In this document: one piece after another, positions 35,064-47,818 of the stretch
Numbering within the stretch: position 1 is the stretch's first letter
Layout of the letters: each line of letters begins with the position of its first letter
DNA from: Haematobia irritans
Taxonomy: Eukaryota > Arthropoda > Insecta > Diptera > Muscidae
Reading direction: 5' to 3'
Assembly: GCF_050003625.1 (NCBI RefSeq)
Contig: NC_134399.1
Coordinates: forward strand, 40,502,671-40,566,670
Length of the DNA stretch: 64,000 nucleotides
Translations under genes and position numbers: made by a program
The notes under the pieces: generated by a model
What the model was told of the DNA's origin: nothing
Databases searched by the model: none
Seen by the model: the letters and a program-made list of their open reading frames with translations, nothing else

Positions 35064-36313
35064 TGCTGAAGTAGAATCGTGTGGTAAAAGTCTATTTGAG
35101 GAAGAAGTCAATCCTGATACTATTGATCGTATCACTTTTAATGAAATTGTGAGCATAATTTCTGGTCTTAAAGCGTCTAAATCTCCTGGATTTGATGGCA
35201 TATCAAATGTATTGATAAAGCAGTTTCCTGAAAAAGCACTAAAACTTTTGGTATTGCTCTTCAACAGTTGTCTTTCGCTAAATTATTTTCCTGAGTGTTT
35301 TAAAAAAGCTAAGGTTATTGCCATTAATAAGCCAAATAAATCGAAAACTGACCCGAGAAATTATAGGCCCATCAGCTTACTGAGTAATCTTTCCAAAGTA
35401 TACGAAAAAACTCTCCATTCACGGCTTTTCAGTTTCGCGGAGGACAATTCGATATTATGTAATGAGCAGTTTGGGTTCAGAAGCGGTCATAGTTGTGTGC
35501 ATCAAATCACTAGAATTGGAAATATTATTGGTAACAACAGACGCAATAGACAATCTACAGGACTTGTCCTCCTTGATATAGAAAAAGCTTTTGACACTGT
35601 ATGGCATAAGGGTCTTATTTATAAATTAATTCGTGGAAACGTGCCAAATTATCTCAGCAGAACTATCTCTGATTTTCTTGATGGGAGATCTTTTATCGTC
35701 TCTGTCAACAACATCAACTCGGACGAAAAAGTTCTTTCTACTGGTTTGCCACAAGGTTCCGTTCTCTCGCCTTTGCTTTACTCAATATACACATCGGATT
35801 TCTCTCCTCCATCGTACATGCAAGTTGCTTATTATGCAGATGATACTGCGCTTATTACTACTAGTAAGGTAACTAAAGCGCTTTTGAAGAAAATGGAAAA
35901 AGGACTGGCGTCTTGCAATAGGTATTTTTCGAAATGGAAGATTAAAATAAATCCCAGTAAAACGCAGGCGATTATTTTTCCTTATAATAAATCCCCTAAA
36001 AGAAAGCCGAATCGAAGGCTTAAGTTTGGAGATGAAACGATTGCGGTTGCTGATAGTGTCAAGTATCTGGGGGTCACGTTAGATAAAAAATTATCTTATG
36101 GGAAACACTTAGAAGAGATCCGTAACAAATCGCTAAAATCGTTAAGGGCGTTGTGGCCGCTTTTGTGTAGAAAGTCTCTGCTGAATCATAAAAATAAGAA
36201 TCTATTGTTCAAAGGTATCATAAGACCTATTTTAACATATGCATGTCCAGTTTGGTACAAAGCTGCAAAGACCCATTTGGAGAAGTTACAGATTGTACAA
36301 AATAAATGTTTAA
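35029..36313 (+). pseudogene. LINE (jockey-like) reverse transcriptase part of ORF2
   Basis: Continues the endonuclease frame after one shift. Motifs in order: SKSPGFDGISNVLIK, NYRPISLLSNLSKVYEK, EQFGFRSGHS, LLDIEKAFDTVWH (first catalytic Asp), TGLPQGSVLSPLLYSIYTSDF in part, AYYADDTALI (YADD catalytic box), KINPSKT and VKYLGVTLDKKLSYG. The thumb region follows to VQNKCL at 36312. HINE-A copy 2 interrupts at 36314; the open frame that runs on to 36504 is HINE sequence, not LINE. Catalytic residues are intact, so decay is limited: one frameshift plus the insertion. It is a fairly young LINE copy. Confidence 0.92.
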
Positions 36314-38103
36314 CAAGTATATACGGTCGTAAGTTCGGCCAGGCCGAAGCTTATGTACCCTCCATCATGGATTGCGTAGAAACTTCATCTAAACACTGCC
36401 ATCCACAATCGAATTACTTAAGTTGCGGTAACGCTTGCCGATGGCAAGGTAGTCCATACGTGGTATATATTAAATCAAAAAAGATCGATCCAATACGTAT
36501 ATAATTCAGTTTGATAAAGTAGACATAAGATTTTGACAAAATTTTCTACAGAAATAAAATTTTAACAAAATTTTCTATAGAAATAAAATTTTGACAATTA
36601 TGAAAATTTTATTATGAACCGAATAAAATTTTAACAAAATTTTCTCTAGAAATAAAATGTTGACAAAATTTTCTATAGAAATAAAATTTTGACAAAATTT
36701 TCTATAGAAATAAAATTTTTGTAGATTATTTTTGGCTCTAGTGATTATGAACCGATATGGACCAATTTTTGTGTGATTGGACCAATTTTGGTATGGTTGT
36801 TAGCGACCATATACTAACACCACGTTCCTAATTTGAACCGGATCGGATGAATTTTGCTCCTCCAAGAGGCTCCGGAGGTCAAATCTGGAGAATGTTTTAT
36901 ATGGGGGCTATATATAATTATGGACCGATGTGGACGAATTTTTGCAAGGTTGTTAGAGACCATATACCAATACCATGTACCAAATTTCAGACGGATCGGA
37001 TGCAATTTGCTCCTCTTTGAGGCTTCGCAAGCCAAATATGGAGATCGGTTTATATGGGGTCTATATATAATTATGGACCGATGTGGACCAATTTTTGCAT
37101 GGTTGTTAGAGACCATATACCAACATCATGTACCAAATTTCAGCCGGATCGGATGAAATTTTCTTCTCTTTGAGGCTCCGAAAGCCAAATCTGGGGATCG
37201 GTTTATATGGGGGCTATATATAATTATGGACCGATGTGAACCAATTTTTGCATGGTTGTTAGAGACCATATACTAACACCATGTACCAAATTTCAGCCGA
37301 ATCGGATGAAATTTGCTTCTCTTTGATGCTCCGCAAGCCAAATCTGGGGATCGGTTTATATGGGGGCTATATATAATTATGGACCGATGTGAACCAATTT
37401 TTGCATGGTTGTTAGAGACCATATACCAACACCATGTACCAAATTTCAGCCGAATCGGATGAAATTTGCTTCTCTTTGATGCTCCGCAAGCCAAATCTGG
37501 GCATCGGTTTATATGGGGGCTATATATAATTATGGACCGATGTGGACCAATTTGTGCATGATTGTTAGAGACCATATACCAATACCATGTACCAAATTTC
37601 AGCTGGATCGGATGAAATTTTCTTCTCTTTGAGGCTCCGCAAGCCAAATCTGGGGATCGGTTTATATGGGGGCTATATATAATTATGGACCGATGTGAAC
37701 CAATTTTTGCATGGTTGTTAGAGACCATATACCAACACTATATACCAAATTTCAGCCGGATCGGATGAAATATGCTTCTGTTAGAGGCTCCACAAGCCAA
37801 ATCTGAGGGTCCCTTTATATGGGGGCTATACGTAAAAGCGGACCGATATGGCCCATTTTCAATACCATCCGACCTACATCGATAACAACTACTTGTGCCA
37901 AGTTTCAAGTCGATAGCTTGTTTCGTTCGGTGAGCGTGATTTCAACAGACGGACGGACGGACGGGCGGACATGCTTAGATCGACTCAGAATTTCACCACG
38001 ACCCAGAATATATATACTTTATGGGGTCTTAGAGCAATATTTCGATGTGTTACAAACGGAATGACAAAGTTAATATACCCCCATCCTATGATGGAGGGTA
38101 TAA
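36314..38103 (-). mobile_element. HINE-A copy 2, inserted in the LINE
   Basis: Read on the minus strand it starts TTATACCC with its hairpin at 38103, passes the GTCY run near 37945-37970 (GACGGACGGACGGGCGGACA on plus), about six 170-190-bp CCGATCCCCAGATTTGGC units, then a 29-bp repeat block (36530-36720), and ends GGCCGTATATACTTG-type at 36314. Its end section also includes TTACTTAAGTTGCGGTAACG and the hairpin CTTCGGCCTGGCCGAA (reversed). No target duplication is needed: removing 36314-38103 joins the LINE frame exactly, with the break inside an A/T run. This fits TT-target, duplication-free insertion known for Helentrons. Confidence 0.9.
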
Positions 38104-38270
38104 AAATTATCAATGGAAAGAATTGGAGATACACTACTTCATTACTTCATAATGAAACTGGATATGAGAAAATTTGTGATTTCATCAAAAGGCTAAATTT
38201 AAATTATTTTTCCAAAATTGAAACTTCCCCTTATTGTTTGATAAGGTCTTGTGTAGAGCGAGTATATTAA
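38104..38270 (+). pseudogene. LINE ORF2 C-terminus, beyond the HINE
   Basis: Continues the reverse transcriptase frame after the HINE: KIINGKNWRYTT, LLHNETGYEK, ICDFIKRLNLNYF and a stop at 38268-38270. The spacing of W, LH and the FI..L...F block is that of jockey-type C-termini. No clear poly-A tail follows, so the LINE 3' end cannot be placed. Confidence 0.75.
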
Positions 38271-38582
38271 AATATTTCTTTTTTTACTATTAAATTATCA
38301 AATTGAAAATATATGTTTGTTTTAGGTTATTGAATTAGATAATCTTCTGCATGCATGTTAATTTTCAACAATATTTGACTTTTGTTTAATTTCATATAAA
38401 GGTCTTTAATCTGTTTTTGCCTTTAATAATATGTATCTTAAATGACATAGCTTATATTGCCAGCCAGTGTCTCATTTGTTGTAATATCTACTGTGATAAA
38501 ATCTCATTAAATGAATTGTATTTAAAAATCAGATTAATAAAGAAGAATTTGAAAAATGAAATGAAACTCTTGTTTTCCAATT
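38271..38582. other. No gene recognised
   Basis: AT-rich; may include the LINE 3' untranslated region. Confidence 0.35.
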
Positions 38583-39067
38583 TAAACAAAATCGGATAAA
38601 AAATGTCGGTTTCGAGAAACACAAGAAGTCAGAGCGGGAAATCGGTCTATATGGGGCTATACCAAAAACTGGACCGATGCACTCCAAATTCCATATACAT
38701 ATTTGCGGGCCTCAAAATATCTATAGATTTCAATTTTCAAGCAACTCAAATATAAATTGCGATGTCTCGATGCTAAAGGACCCAACTCAGAGCATCACTT
38801 TATATGGTTCTATATTAAAACCATCTTCAAAATTGACCTGCAATGCAGACAAAAGACGAGTTTGTGTAAAATTTCAGCACGGTAAATTTATTATTGAAAG
38901 GTATAGCGTCATTACAACATACACACAGCCAGAAATACAGAAGGATATCGTCTTAGTATTTCTCCCTGATCAAGAACATATATATAGGTTTATATAGTCG
39001 GAAATCGATATTTCGTTTGCGTTACAAGCGGAATGATAAATTTATGACAATATAATGATGGTGAGTA
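38583..39067 (-). mobile_element. HINE-B fragment, decayed
   Basis: AAATCGGTCTATATGGGGC, CAAAAGACGAGTTTGTGTAA, TCTCCCTGATCAAGAACATA, GTCGGAAATCGATATTTCG and GCGGAATGATAAATTTATG in this order match the inner and 5' parts of HINE-B (53.5-53.95 kb). The terminal hairpin is worn and the 3' end is lost. Confidence 0.7.
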
Positions 39068-39069
39068 TA

Positions 39070-39505
39070 CAAGTAAGGCAAGTCTAAAGTCGGGCGGGTG
39101 GGCTATATTACACCCTGCACCATTCGATACCATCTATATACAAAATTTCAAAACTTTCCGAGGCGACACTATGACATCCGTCGTCACTGGGTGAAAGATA
39201 TGTATTAGAGATATATCTAAATCTGATCCAATTTCGACCAAATTTAGCGTATCTAGATATAATGTCAATTTTACTATCACTGCAGAATTTCACGTAAACC
39301 GGAGTAAAAGTTTGTCGTCAGTGTTTATACACACAGAAAACAGTTTGGTTGGAATTCCTGATAGTAACCGACTCGAACCATTTTACGCCCATATCTAAAA
39401 CAGGTCCAGATGTTTATGTAATATGTTACGGATCAGTCCCCTTTATAAGTCCTGCATGGTGTAGGGTACTTAGGATTCGGCCAGGCCGATCTTTCTGTCG
39501 TTTTT
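39070..39505. mobile_element. HINE-C pieces, broken by a MITE end
   Basis: Starts GCAAGTCTAAAGTCGGGCGG like 28512. A second terminal hairpin piece, GATTCGGCCAGGCCGATC, lies near 39472-39490 in the other direction. The MITE terminus at 39330 lies between them. Confidence 0.45.
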
Positions 39506-39963
39506 ATTTGTACAAATCAATTTACTAATCGATGGTTTTTTGTTTCATTTTTTTTAGCAAAGCTTTTTTGCCGGTTTGGATGATTTGATCAATTTATAAA
39601 GAAAGATATATAAGCTGATTTACAACCAACTTAATTGCAAGAAATTAAATTTTCATCTTTTGTTATGAAATATCTTGTAGTTAGAACAGTTTGTACCACT
39701 ATAAATATATTTCAATTTTATAAAATATTTAACTGGAAAGGAATTGATTTTTAATTCGGTCATGACTATTGGTTTGGCAACACAACCGAATAATGAAGGT
39801 AAACAAATCAATGTCGTCGGCAGACCCAACCAACACAATATGTGATATTAGTTGTATCGACCGAATCATTCGGCTGACACAACTGCCAACTGATAGTAGC
39901 TGCAACTGCCAAAAGGAGGTTGGCAATAAATTCGGTTATCATAACCAATCCGTACTCTCTGTG
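39330..39963. mobile_element. Candidate TA-target MITE
   Basis: Left end CACACAGAAAACAGTTTGG after TA; right end, reversed, CACAGAGAGTACGGATTGG, followed by TA. ATAACCGAAT/ATTCGGT words recur inside. The ends match imperfectly and the HINE piece inside complicates the call. Confidence 0.4.
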
Positions 39964-40983
39964 TATCATCAGATAGTCAATCAGCAGCAAAAACTTTGAA
40001 CTCTGCGTTTCTTAACTTGAAAACGGCCATACACTGCCCCAAATCTCTCAACGAGATGGCTGAGCAGTACAATATTCACCTAATATGAGTACCTGGCCAC
40101 AGGAACATACCAGGGAACTGCGAAGCGTATGAGTCATCAAGGCGAACTGGAGGTGTGCTCGAGATACGATTTTTTCGTAACACGCGTGTCCACTCTGACC
40201 TAATATTAACCCTGTTTTAATGTAAGTAAATGGCAACAGGTAACATACAATTTTAGAAAAATGTACTATTTTGAGAGACTTATAAACTAAATTTAAGCAA
40301 ACTTCTTCCATTTAGGGAAAATATGAATTATATTATTTGTTTAGTAAAATTGTGCACTATATTTTTATATAACTTTTTTTTCTTATTTTTAGTTCACGTC
40401 ATTAGAGTTAGCAAACAAATTATTCAAATAAGGGATAGTTGCTCATATTGGGCAAATTTTAACTAAAATCAACTAATCTCCATGAACTAAAATAAAGTTC
40501 AATTGGCATTAGCGCCCCCTTTTTTGAGAGCAGAACTCATTTTCTACAGAATATTAAAATTTGGTGTCGAATAATATTAACGTTAGTAATATCATAGATT
40601 TGTTTGACAAAATATACGCTCCTAATTGAATAAGCACGAATTGTTTATTTTTCTTTAAACTATCTGTGGGATTTCTATTAAAAAACTAAGAGGAAAGAAA
40701 ACACATTCGGGAAGTTTTTCTTATTTCAGTATACATTGAAAATGAAAAACCGAAAACGGGTTTTTATGACATTAAAAACATCGGTTCACCGGTCCACCGA
40801 AAATGGGATTTTATACAATCGGTGCAAAACGAAAAACCGGTTCACCGGTTTTACCTACCGGTTTTGATCACTCTAATCGAGAATCAATCCTTGAAATTAA
40901 TAGCTCAGTGGGTAATACGGTTTACTTTCTGCAAAAAAATTTCGTTGCATATCTTCAGGCGTCACAATTGTTCCCTTGATAAG
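39964..40983. other. No gene recognised; possible hAT end near 40780-40876
   Basis: AAAACCGGTTCACCGGTTTT-like words close with ACCGGTTTTGATCACTCTA, which resembles the end of fly hAT elements beginning TAGAGTG. No partner end or 8-bp duplication could be found. Confidence 0.35.
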
Positions 40984-43091
40984 TCATGTCCAAGAAAGTA
41001 GAATTGCCATTTTCGAAAATTTGAAAGTTGTGCTGAATTGTGCTATGATAACTCTATGGTATGAGAAGGAAACAGGAAACAGGATGGAAATAAACTCAAC
41101 AATCATTTGATCATATCCAAGAAGTTAGGATTTTCATATTTCAAAAATTTTAAGCTTGTGCTGAATTATTCTACGTTTATGACGATTTGTGCTACATTTT
41201 GTTTTTCAAAATTTTATCAACTGACCATTTTATTCCAAAAAACTTTTCAAATACAATTTTGTGCTAGCCGAGTACATTATTGTGCCGTTTAAATAAAAAT
41301 TCAAATTTTTATAGTTTTCACAAAATTCGCAATTTTCGAAAAATTTCCATAATCGCCATTTTTTAATTTCGAACATTTTATTACTGTATTGAACTGTTCT
41401 CGCCTTGTGATTATTTGTGCCGTTGAAATCAATTTTCTATCGCAAGCCGGTTCGGAGAAAATCGCCGAAACATTTAAAAATAGTGCCAAATATGGCAAAT
41501 GACCCAAAAACATCCAAAATTTCAATCTTGGTTTTCAAAAAAAAATGTTTTGCAAATTAGTACTAGTTTGTGCAGTTTAAATCAACTTTCTATCTCAGTC
41601 GTTTTGGAGAAAATCCCCGAAAATGCCAATTCAAACTTTTTGGACATCATTTTATCTCCAGATAAAATGATGTCCCAATCCATGAAATTAGCAGCTCTGT
41701 GGGTAACACGGTTTACCTTTTACAGTACAACTTTCCTTGCATATCTTCAGGCGTCACAGTTAACCCTTTCAAACGGAAAAACAAGAAGTATTCAAAGTTA
41801 TAGCAGTGGACGTTTGTTCGATTTTGTATTTGTTTCGAGTTTAGCTGTAAATGAATGATAAAATTACAATCTTTTATGGCAAGTCTTATGCCATAAATTA
41901 TAAAAATTATAATTAATAAAAACTTTAAAATGATTTATTAATGAAAAGTAATAGCGAACAAATGGCTATTTTACAAAAATCCAATAAGTATGGCATTTAG
42001 TAGAACAATAACAAAGGGACACAGAACGGTCAACCCTCGAAAAAGGTGGCAAATTTTCCACTAAAGTGACACAACTACAAAACCAACGAACTCACATGGG
42101 CACTAAATACAATTTAACTTTATTTTAATTCATGGAAATTATTATGTTTTAGTTAAATTTCTCCCAATATGACAAAGTTTTCTTCAATTTAATAATTTTT
42201 ATTATTTTTCGTATTTTCCACTAGAACTATTCTAATTTTCCGAAAATTTGTAAATATCTCCAAAACTGCATCCATCATGTTTGCCAATTTTTCCTTCAAT
42301 ATACGAAATATTCTTTAACAGGTGGAAAAAAATTATGTCTAAAACTTATTAGACATATTTTTTTTTTTTTTTGAATTTGTCGGAAAATATTTTCTCAGTT
42401 TTGTGATATCGTCGCTTGTATAATATAGTTTAGTTAAAAACTTCTAAAATGGTCTACATTTTCTTTCCTGGTGGGTCACTTTTGTTTTAGTGTAACACTG
42501 CTTATCAATCCGGAACATTACCAAATTGTAGCGCCTAAAAGCATGCAAATATTTCACAAGGAGTTTCTGGAAGTGGGCGTCCCATATCAGTCTAATCCAG
42601 ATTGTGTGTAATAAATGATTATGTTGAAAATTCTCTGCAGTAGCGTTGCCTATGACCCATGCCGTCCTTCAAGTAACTTTTCAATTTCGGAAACGGCTTG
42701 AGATAGAAAGGTGATCTCAACGGCACAACTTAGCACAAGTCGATAACGGTTTAATACAATATTAAAAATTTCGAAATTCGAAAATGGCGATTCTGGAAAT
42801 TTTTCGAAATTTTAGAATTTCTCGAAAACTATAAGAGATAGAATTTTTATTTAAACGGCACAATAATGTACTCGGCTAGCACAACTCAGCACAACTGTCA
42901 AAATGTCGAATTTCGAAAATGGCGATTCTGGCAAAAATTTTGTTGAAAAAAGTTTTTTCGAAATATCTCGGCTATTTGATAAAATTTAAAAAAACAAATT
43001 GCAGCACAAATCGGCACAAACCTAGCACAATCCAGCACAACTTTCAAATTTTCGAAATTCGAAAATGGCAATTCTACTTTCTTGGACATGA
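40984..43091. repeat. 2.1-kb element with inverted arms
   Basis: TCATGTCCAAGAAAGTAGAA at 40984 and its continuation (TTGCCATTTTCGAAAATTTG, AAAGTTGTGCTG) are mirrored by the complementary arm ending CTACTTTCTTGGACATGA at 43091. Further in, AGCCGAGTACATTATTGTGC (near 41268) pairs with GCACAATAATGTACTCGGCT (near 42858). Both arms repeat TTGTGC/GCACAA and CGAAAATGGC words. A 60-bp piece (ACGGTTTAC ... CATATCTTCAGGCGTCAC) occurs at about 40911-40975 and again at 41697-41760. No transposase is seen. Open frames in it lack motifs. Confidence 0.65.
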
Positions 43092-44002
43092 ATGTATTTA
43101 AGAATAATTTTATCATGAAACTTCGATACCAGTACCCGTATGGGAAATCGTAATTTCTAGACCATTGTTGACACTTGAACCCACCCCACTGAGATTTCCA
43201 TGTGATTAACGACACCATTAAATTATTATTCCTTTGGTATCAATACTTCAATTAGTTGGCAATTTATGACTTTTTTATTATTCGAAATAGTGGAGCTATT
43301 TCCAGACGATAACAAAACAAAAGCTCAATTATGCTGCGACCACAGTACGGAATGCAATTTGAGAACGTGCTACCCCATCGTCAAAACAAACAAAAAAACA
43401 CACACACAAGCCAGCCATCCACCATAGCGATGTGAAATCGATATGAGCCATACACTCGACTAAATGCCACTTCGTCGTCCATAATGGATAAAAATACACG
43501 AGGCAAGCAAACATGCCAGCATGACTTTATGCAAGAGTTCCAATAACTTCATATCAATTTCAATATTCCAAGTGATATCCCATGGCAATGCCGTTTTAAA
43601 CTGCATCACGACAAACACATATTTCAAACAACGAACGAAGCCAACCACCATCAACCCCTCATATCTTGGAAGGGATGCATTGCTCCGTTTTCCGTATGCT
43701 TGCATTCATCAAAACTCTTATCAAACTTAATTAAACACCGTCAACGAAGAAAACAAAAAAAAAAAGGGAGAAAAAGTTAATTTGTTTTCTGACAGAAGTT
43801 TGGCGACGTCCGACAGTGGAACGACTTGAATGCAACTGCTTTCAAATCCAAGAGACGATGAAAGTTTTATCCAATAGCTCCAGCCAGATAACTTGGTTCG
43901 TTTGTTTTATTTTTTTAATTCGATGGGAAAAACAAACTACTTAGAAGGATATAATAGAGTATATAGAACTGTATAATACGATAAAATGGAGTACTATTCA
44001 CA
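43092..44002. other. No gene recognised
   Basis: Unique-looking DNA with more balanced composition between about 43320 and 43870, with a short CA run near 43400. No coding motif. It may be conserved non-coding DNA. Confidence 0.4.
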
Positions 44003-45219
44003 GTTGCCACTCGAGCCAAAAATAATCTATCAAAAAAATTTTACCAAAAAATTATTTTTTTCCAGTCAATCAAATGTTTGTGCATTGACTTTTGGTCAAC
44101 ATTTTATTTTTATTGACAATTTTGATAAAATTTTATTTCTATAGAAAATTTTGTAAAATTTAATTTCTATAGAAAATTTTGTCAAATTTTATTTTTATAG
44201 AAAATTTTGTCAAAATTCTATTTCTATAGAAAATGTTGTCACAAAAAAAAAATTATGCCTATTGAAATATTTCACAAAAGTTTATTTCTATAGAAAATTT
44301 TGTCACAATTTTATTTCTATAGAAAATTTTGTCAAAATTTTATTTTTATAGGAAATTTTGTCAAAATTTTATTTCTATAGGAAATTTTGTCAAAATTTTA
44401 TTCCTATAGAAAATTTTGTCAAAATTTTATTTCTATAGAAAAGTTTGTCAACATTTTATTTCTATAGAAAATTTTGTGAAAATTTTATTTCTATAATAGA
44501 TTTTGTCAAAATTTTATTTTTATAGAAAATTTTCTTTTTTTATGGAAAAATTTGTCAAATTTTATTTCAATAGAAATATTTTTCGAAGTTTTATTTCTAT
44601 AGAAAATTTAGTCAAATTTTTATTTCTATAGAAACGTTTGTCAACATTTTTTTTCTATAGAAAATTTTATAACAATTTTGTTTTTCTATAGAAAATTTTG
44701 TCAAAATTGTATTTTTATAGATTATTTTCTTTTAGGTCACAATTTTATTTTTATGGAAAAATTTGTCTAAATTTTATTTTTATTTGTCAACAGTTTTTCT
44801 TCTTTAGCAGATTTGGTCAAAATTTTATTTCTATAGAAAATTTGGTCAAATTTTTATTTCTATAGAAGATTTGGTCAACATTTTAATTCTATAGAAAATT
44901 TTGTCAAAATTGCATTTCTATAGAAAATTTTGTTAAAATTTTATTTCTTTAGAAAAATTTTATTTCTGTAGAAAATTTTTTCACAATTTTATTTCTTTAG
45001 TAAATTTTGTCAAAATTTTATTTCTATAGAAAATTTTGTCATAATTTTATTTCTATAGTCATTTTGTCAAAGTTTTATTTCTAGAGAAAATTTTGTCAAA
45101 ATTTTATTTCTATAGAACATGTTGTCAAAATTTTATTCCTATAGAAAATTTTATCACAATTTTATTTCTTTCAAAATTTTGTTTCTATAGAAAATTTTGT
45201 CATAATTTTATTTTGTTTT

Positions 45220-45512
45220 GTTATTGTTGTTTTTCTTTTTCTTTTAATCATTGTTGTTGTTTTTTTGATTTTTGCTTAAACCCATGCATTGACTAAACTA
45301 CAAATGTAACTTAACCAACAGAGGAAACGAATGTTTGTCAAATTTATTTGGGCAAAGCCCTATAGACTGCAAGATGGTTGGATGGACGCACGTTTCGGAA
45401 TTACCACATTCCTCATCAGCATCCTCTACTTGCAGCAAAACTATGAACCAATTATAAGAATAAATTCAGGTCAATGCATGGTTTTAAGCGGAAATGAAAA
45501 AACACCAATAAT
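45220..45512 (+). repeat. Interspersed module M, copy 1 (type 1)
   Basis: TTTTGTTATTGTTGTTTTTC, then CATGCATTGACTAAACTAC, GGGCAAAGCCCTATAGACTG, GGATGGACGCACGTTTCGG, CACATTCCTCATCAGCATCC and ACCAATTATAAGAATAAATT. Ends GTTTTAAGCGGAAATG. Origin not recognised. Confidence 0.85.
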
Positions 45513-46244
45513 TTTATTTCTATAGAAAATTTTGGCAAAAATGTTATTTCTAAAGAAAATTTTGTCAAAATTTTATTTCTATAGAAAATTTTGTCAAAAT
45601 ATTATTTCTATAGAAAAGTTTGTCAAAATTTTATTCCTATAGAAAATTTTGTAAAAATTTTATTTCTATAGAAAAGTTTGTCAATATTTTATTTCTACAG
45701 AAAATTTTGTGAAAATTTTATTTCTATAATAGATTTTGTCAAAATTTTATTTTTATAGAAAATTTTCTTTCTGGTCACAATTTTATTTTTATGGAAAAAT
45801 TTGTCAAATTTTATTTCAACAGAAATATTTTTTGAAGTTTTATTTCTATAGAAAATTTAGTCAAATTTTTATTTCTATAGAAAAGTTTGTCAACATTTTT
45901 TTCTATAGAAAATTTTGTCACAATTTTGTTTTTCTATAGAAAATTTTGTCAAAATTTTATTTTTATAGATAATTTTCTTTTAGGTCACAATTTTATTTTT
46001 ATGGAAAAATTTGTCAAAATTTTATTTCTCTAGAAAATTTTGTCAAAATTTTATTTCTATAGAAAATTTTGTCATAATTTTATTTCTATAGTCATTTTGT
46101 CAAAGTTTTATTTCTATAGAAAATTTTGTCAAAATTTTATTTCTATAGAATATGTTGTCAAAATTTTATTCCTATAGAAAATTTTATCACAATTTTATTT
46201 CTTTCAAAATTTTGTTTCTATAGAAAATTTTGTCATAATTTTAT

Positions 46245-46548
46245 TTTGTTTTGTTATTGTTGTTTTTCTTTTTCTTTTAATCATTGTTGTTGTTTTTTGA
46301 TTTCTGCTTAAAACCATGCATTGACTAAACTACAAGTGTAACTAAACCAACAGAGGAAAAGAATGTTTGTCAAATTTATTTGGGCAAAGCCCTATAGACT
46401 GCAAGATGGTTGGATGGACGCACGTTTCGGAATTACCACATTCCTCATCAGCATCCTCTACTTGCAGCAAAACTATGAACCAATTATAAGAATAAATTCA
46501 GGTCAATGCATGGTTTTAAGCTGAAATGAAAAAAACAACAAGAATAAT
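46245..46548 (+). repeat. Module M, copy 2 (type 2)
   Basis: As copy 1, but with AAGCTGAAATG and AACAACAAGAATAA at the end. Confidence 0.85.
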
Positions 46549-47514
46549 TTTATTTCTATAGAAAATTTTGTCAAAAATGTTATTTCGAAAGAAAATTTTG
46601 TCAAAATTTTATTTCTATAGAAAATTTTGTCACAATTTTATTTCTTTAGTAAATTTTGTCAAAATATTATTTCTATAGAAAAGTTTGTCAAAATTTTATT
46701 CCTATAGAAAATTTTGTAAAAATTTTATTTCTATAGAAACGTTTGTCAACATTTTATTTCTATAGAAAATTTTGTGAAAATTTTATTTCTATAATAGATT
46801 TTGTCAAAATTTTATTTTTATAGAAAATTTTCTTTTTGGTCACAATTTTATTTTTATGGAAAAATTTGTCAAATTTTATTTCAATAGAAATATTTTTCGA
46901 AGTTTTATTTCTATAGAAAATTTAGTCAAATTTTTATTTCTATAGAAACGTTTGTCAACATTTTTTTTCTATAGAAAATTTTATCACAATTTTGTTTTTC
47001 TATAGAAAATTTTGTCAAAATTTTATTTTTATAGATAATTTTCTTTTAGGTCACAATTTTATTTTTATGGAAAAATTTGTCTAAATTTTATTTCGATAGA
47101 AATATTTTTCGAAGTTTTATTTCTATAGAAAATTTAGTCAAATTTTTATTTCTATAGAAAAGTTTGTCAACAGTTTTTTTTCTTTAGAAAAGTTTGTCAA
47201 CAGTTTTTTTTCTTTAGAAAATTTGGTCAAAATTTTATTTCTATAGAAAATTTGGTCACAAATTTATTTCTTTAGTAAATTTTATCAAAATTTAATTTCT
47301 ATAGAAAATTTTGTCAACATTTTATTTCTATAGAAAATTTTGTCATAATTTTATTTCTATAGTCATTTTGTCAAAGTTTTATTTCTATAGAAAATTTTGT
47401 CAAAATTTTATTTCTATAGAACATTTTGTCAAAATTTCTATAGAATTCTATAGAAAATTTTATCACAATTTTATTTCTTTCAAAATTTTATTTCTATAGA
47501 AAAAGTTGTCATAA

Positions 47515-47818
47515 TTTTAGTTTGTTTTGTTATTGTTGGTTTTTTTCTTTTAATCATTGTTGTTGTTTTTTTGATTTTTGCTTAAACCCATGCATTGACT
47601 AAACTACAAATGTAACTTAACCAACAGAGGAAACGAATGTTTGTCAAATTTATTTGGGCAAAGCCCTATAGACTGCAAGATGGTTGGATGGACGCACGTT
47701 TCGGAATTACCACATTCCTCATCAGCATCCTCTACTTGCAGCAAAACTATGAACCAATTATAAGAATAAATTCAGGTCAATGCATGGTTTTAAGCGGAAA
47801 TGAAAAAACACCAATAAT
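47515..47818 (+). repeat. Module M, copy 3 (type 1)
   Basis: Practically identical with copy 1, 2306 bp away, including the AAGCGGAAATG end. Confidence 0.85.

Noticed and set aside
35029..36504. The reverse transcriptase frame continuing to 36504
   Set aside because: From 36314 on the codons belong to HINE-A (the GGCCAGGCCGAAGC hairpin), so the last 60 or so residues are not LINE protein.
40404..40876. Possible hAT element between TAGAGTTAGC and GATCACTCTA
   Set aside because: The ends match over only a few bases and the flanking 8-mers (CACGTCAT and ATCGAGAA) differ.
45331..45525. Identical 64-codon frames at 45331 and 47637
   Set aside because: They arise from the duplicated module M and run into satellite; type 2 modules do not keep the frame, so no selection for a protein is evident.
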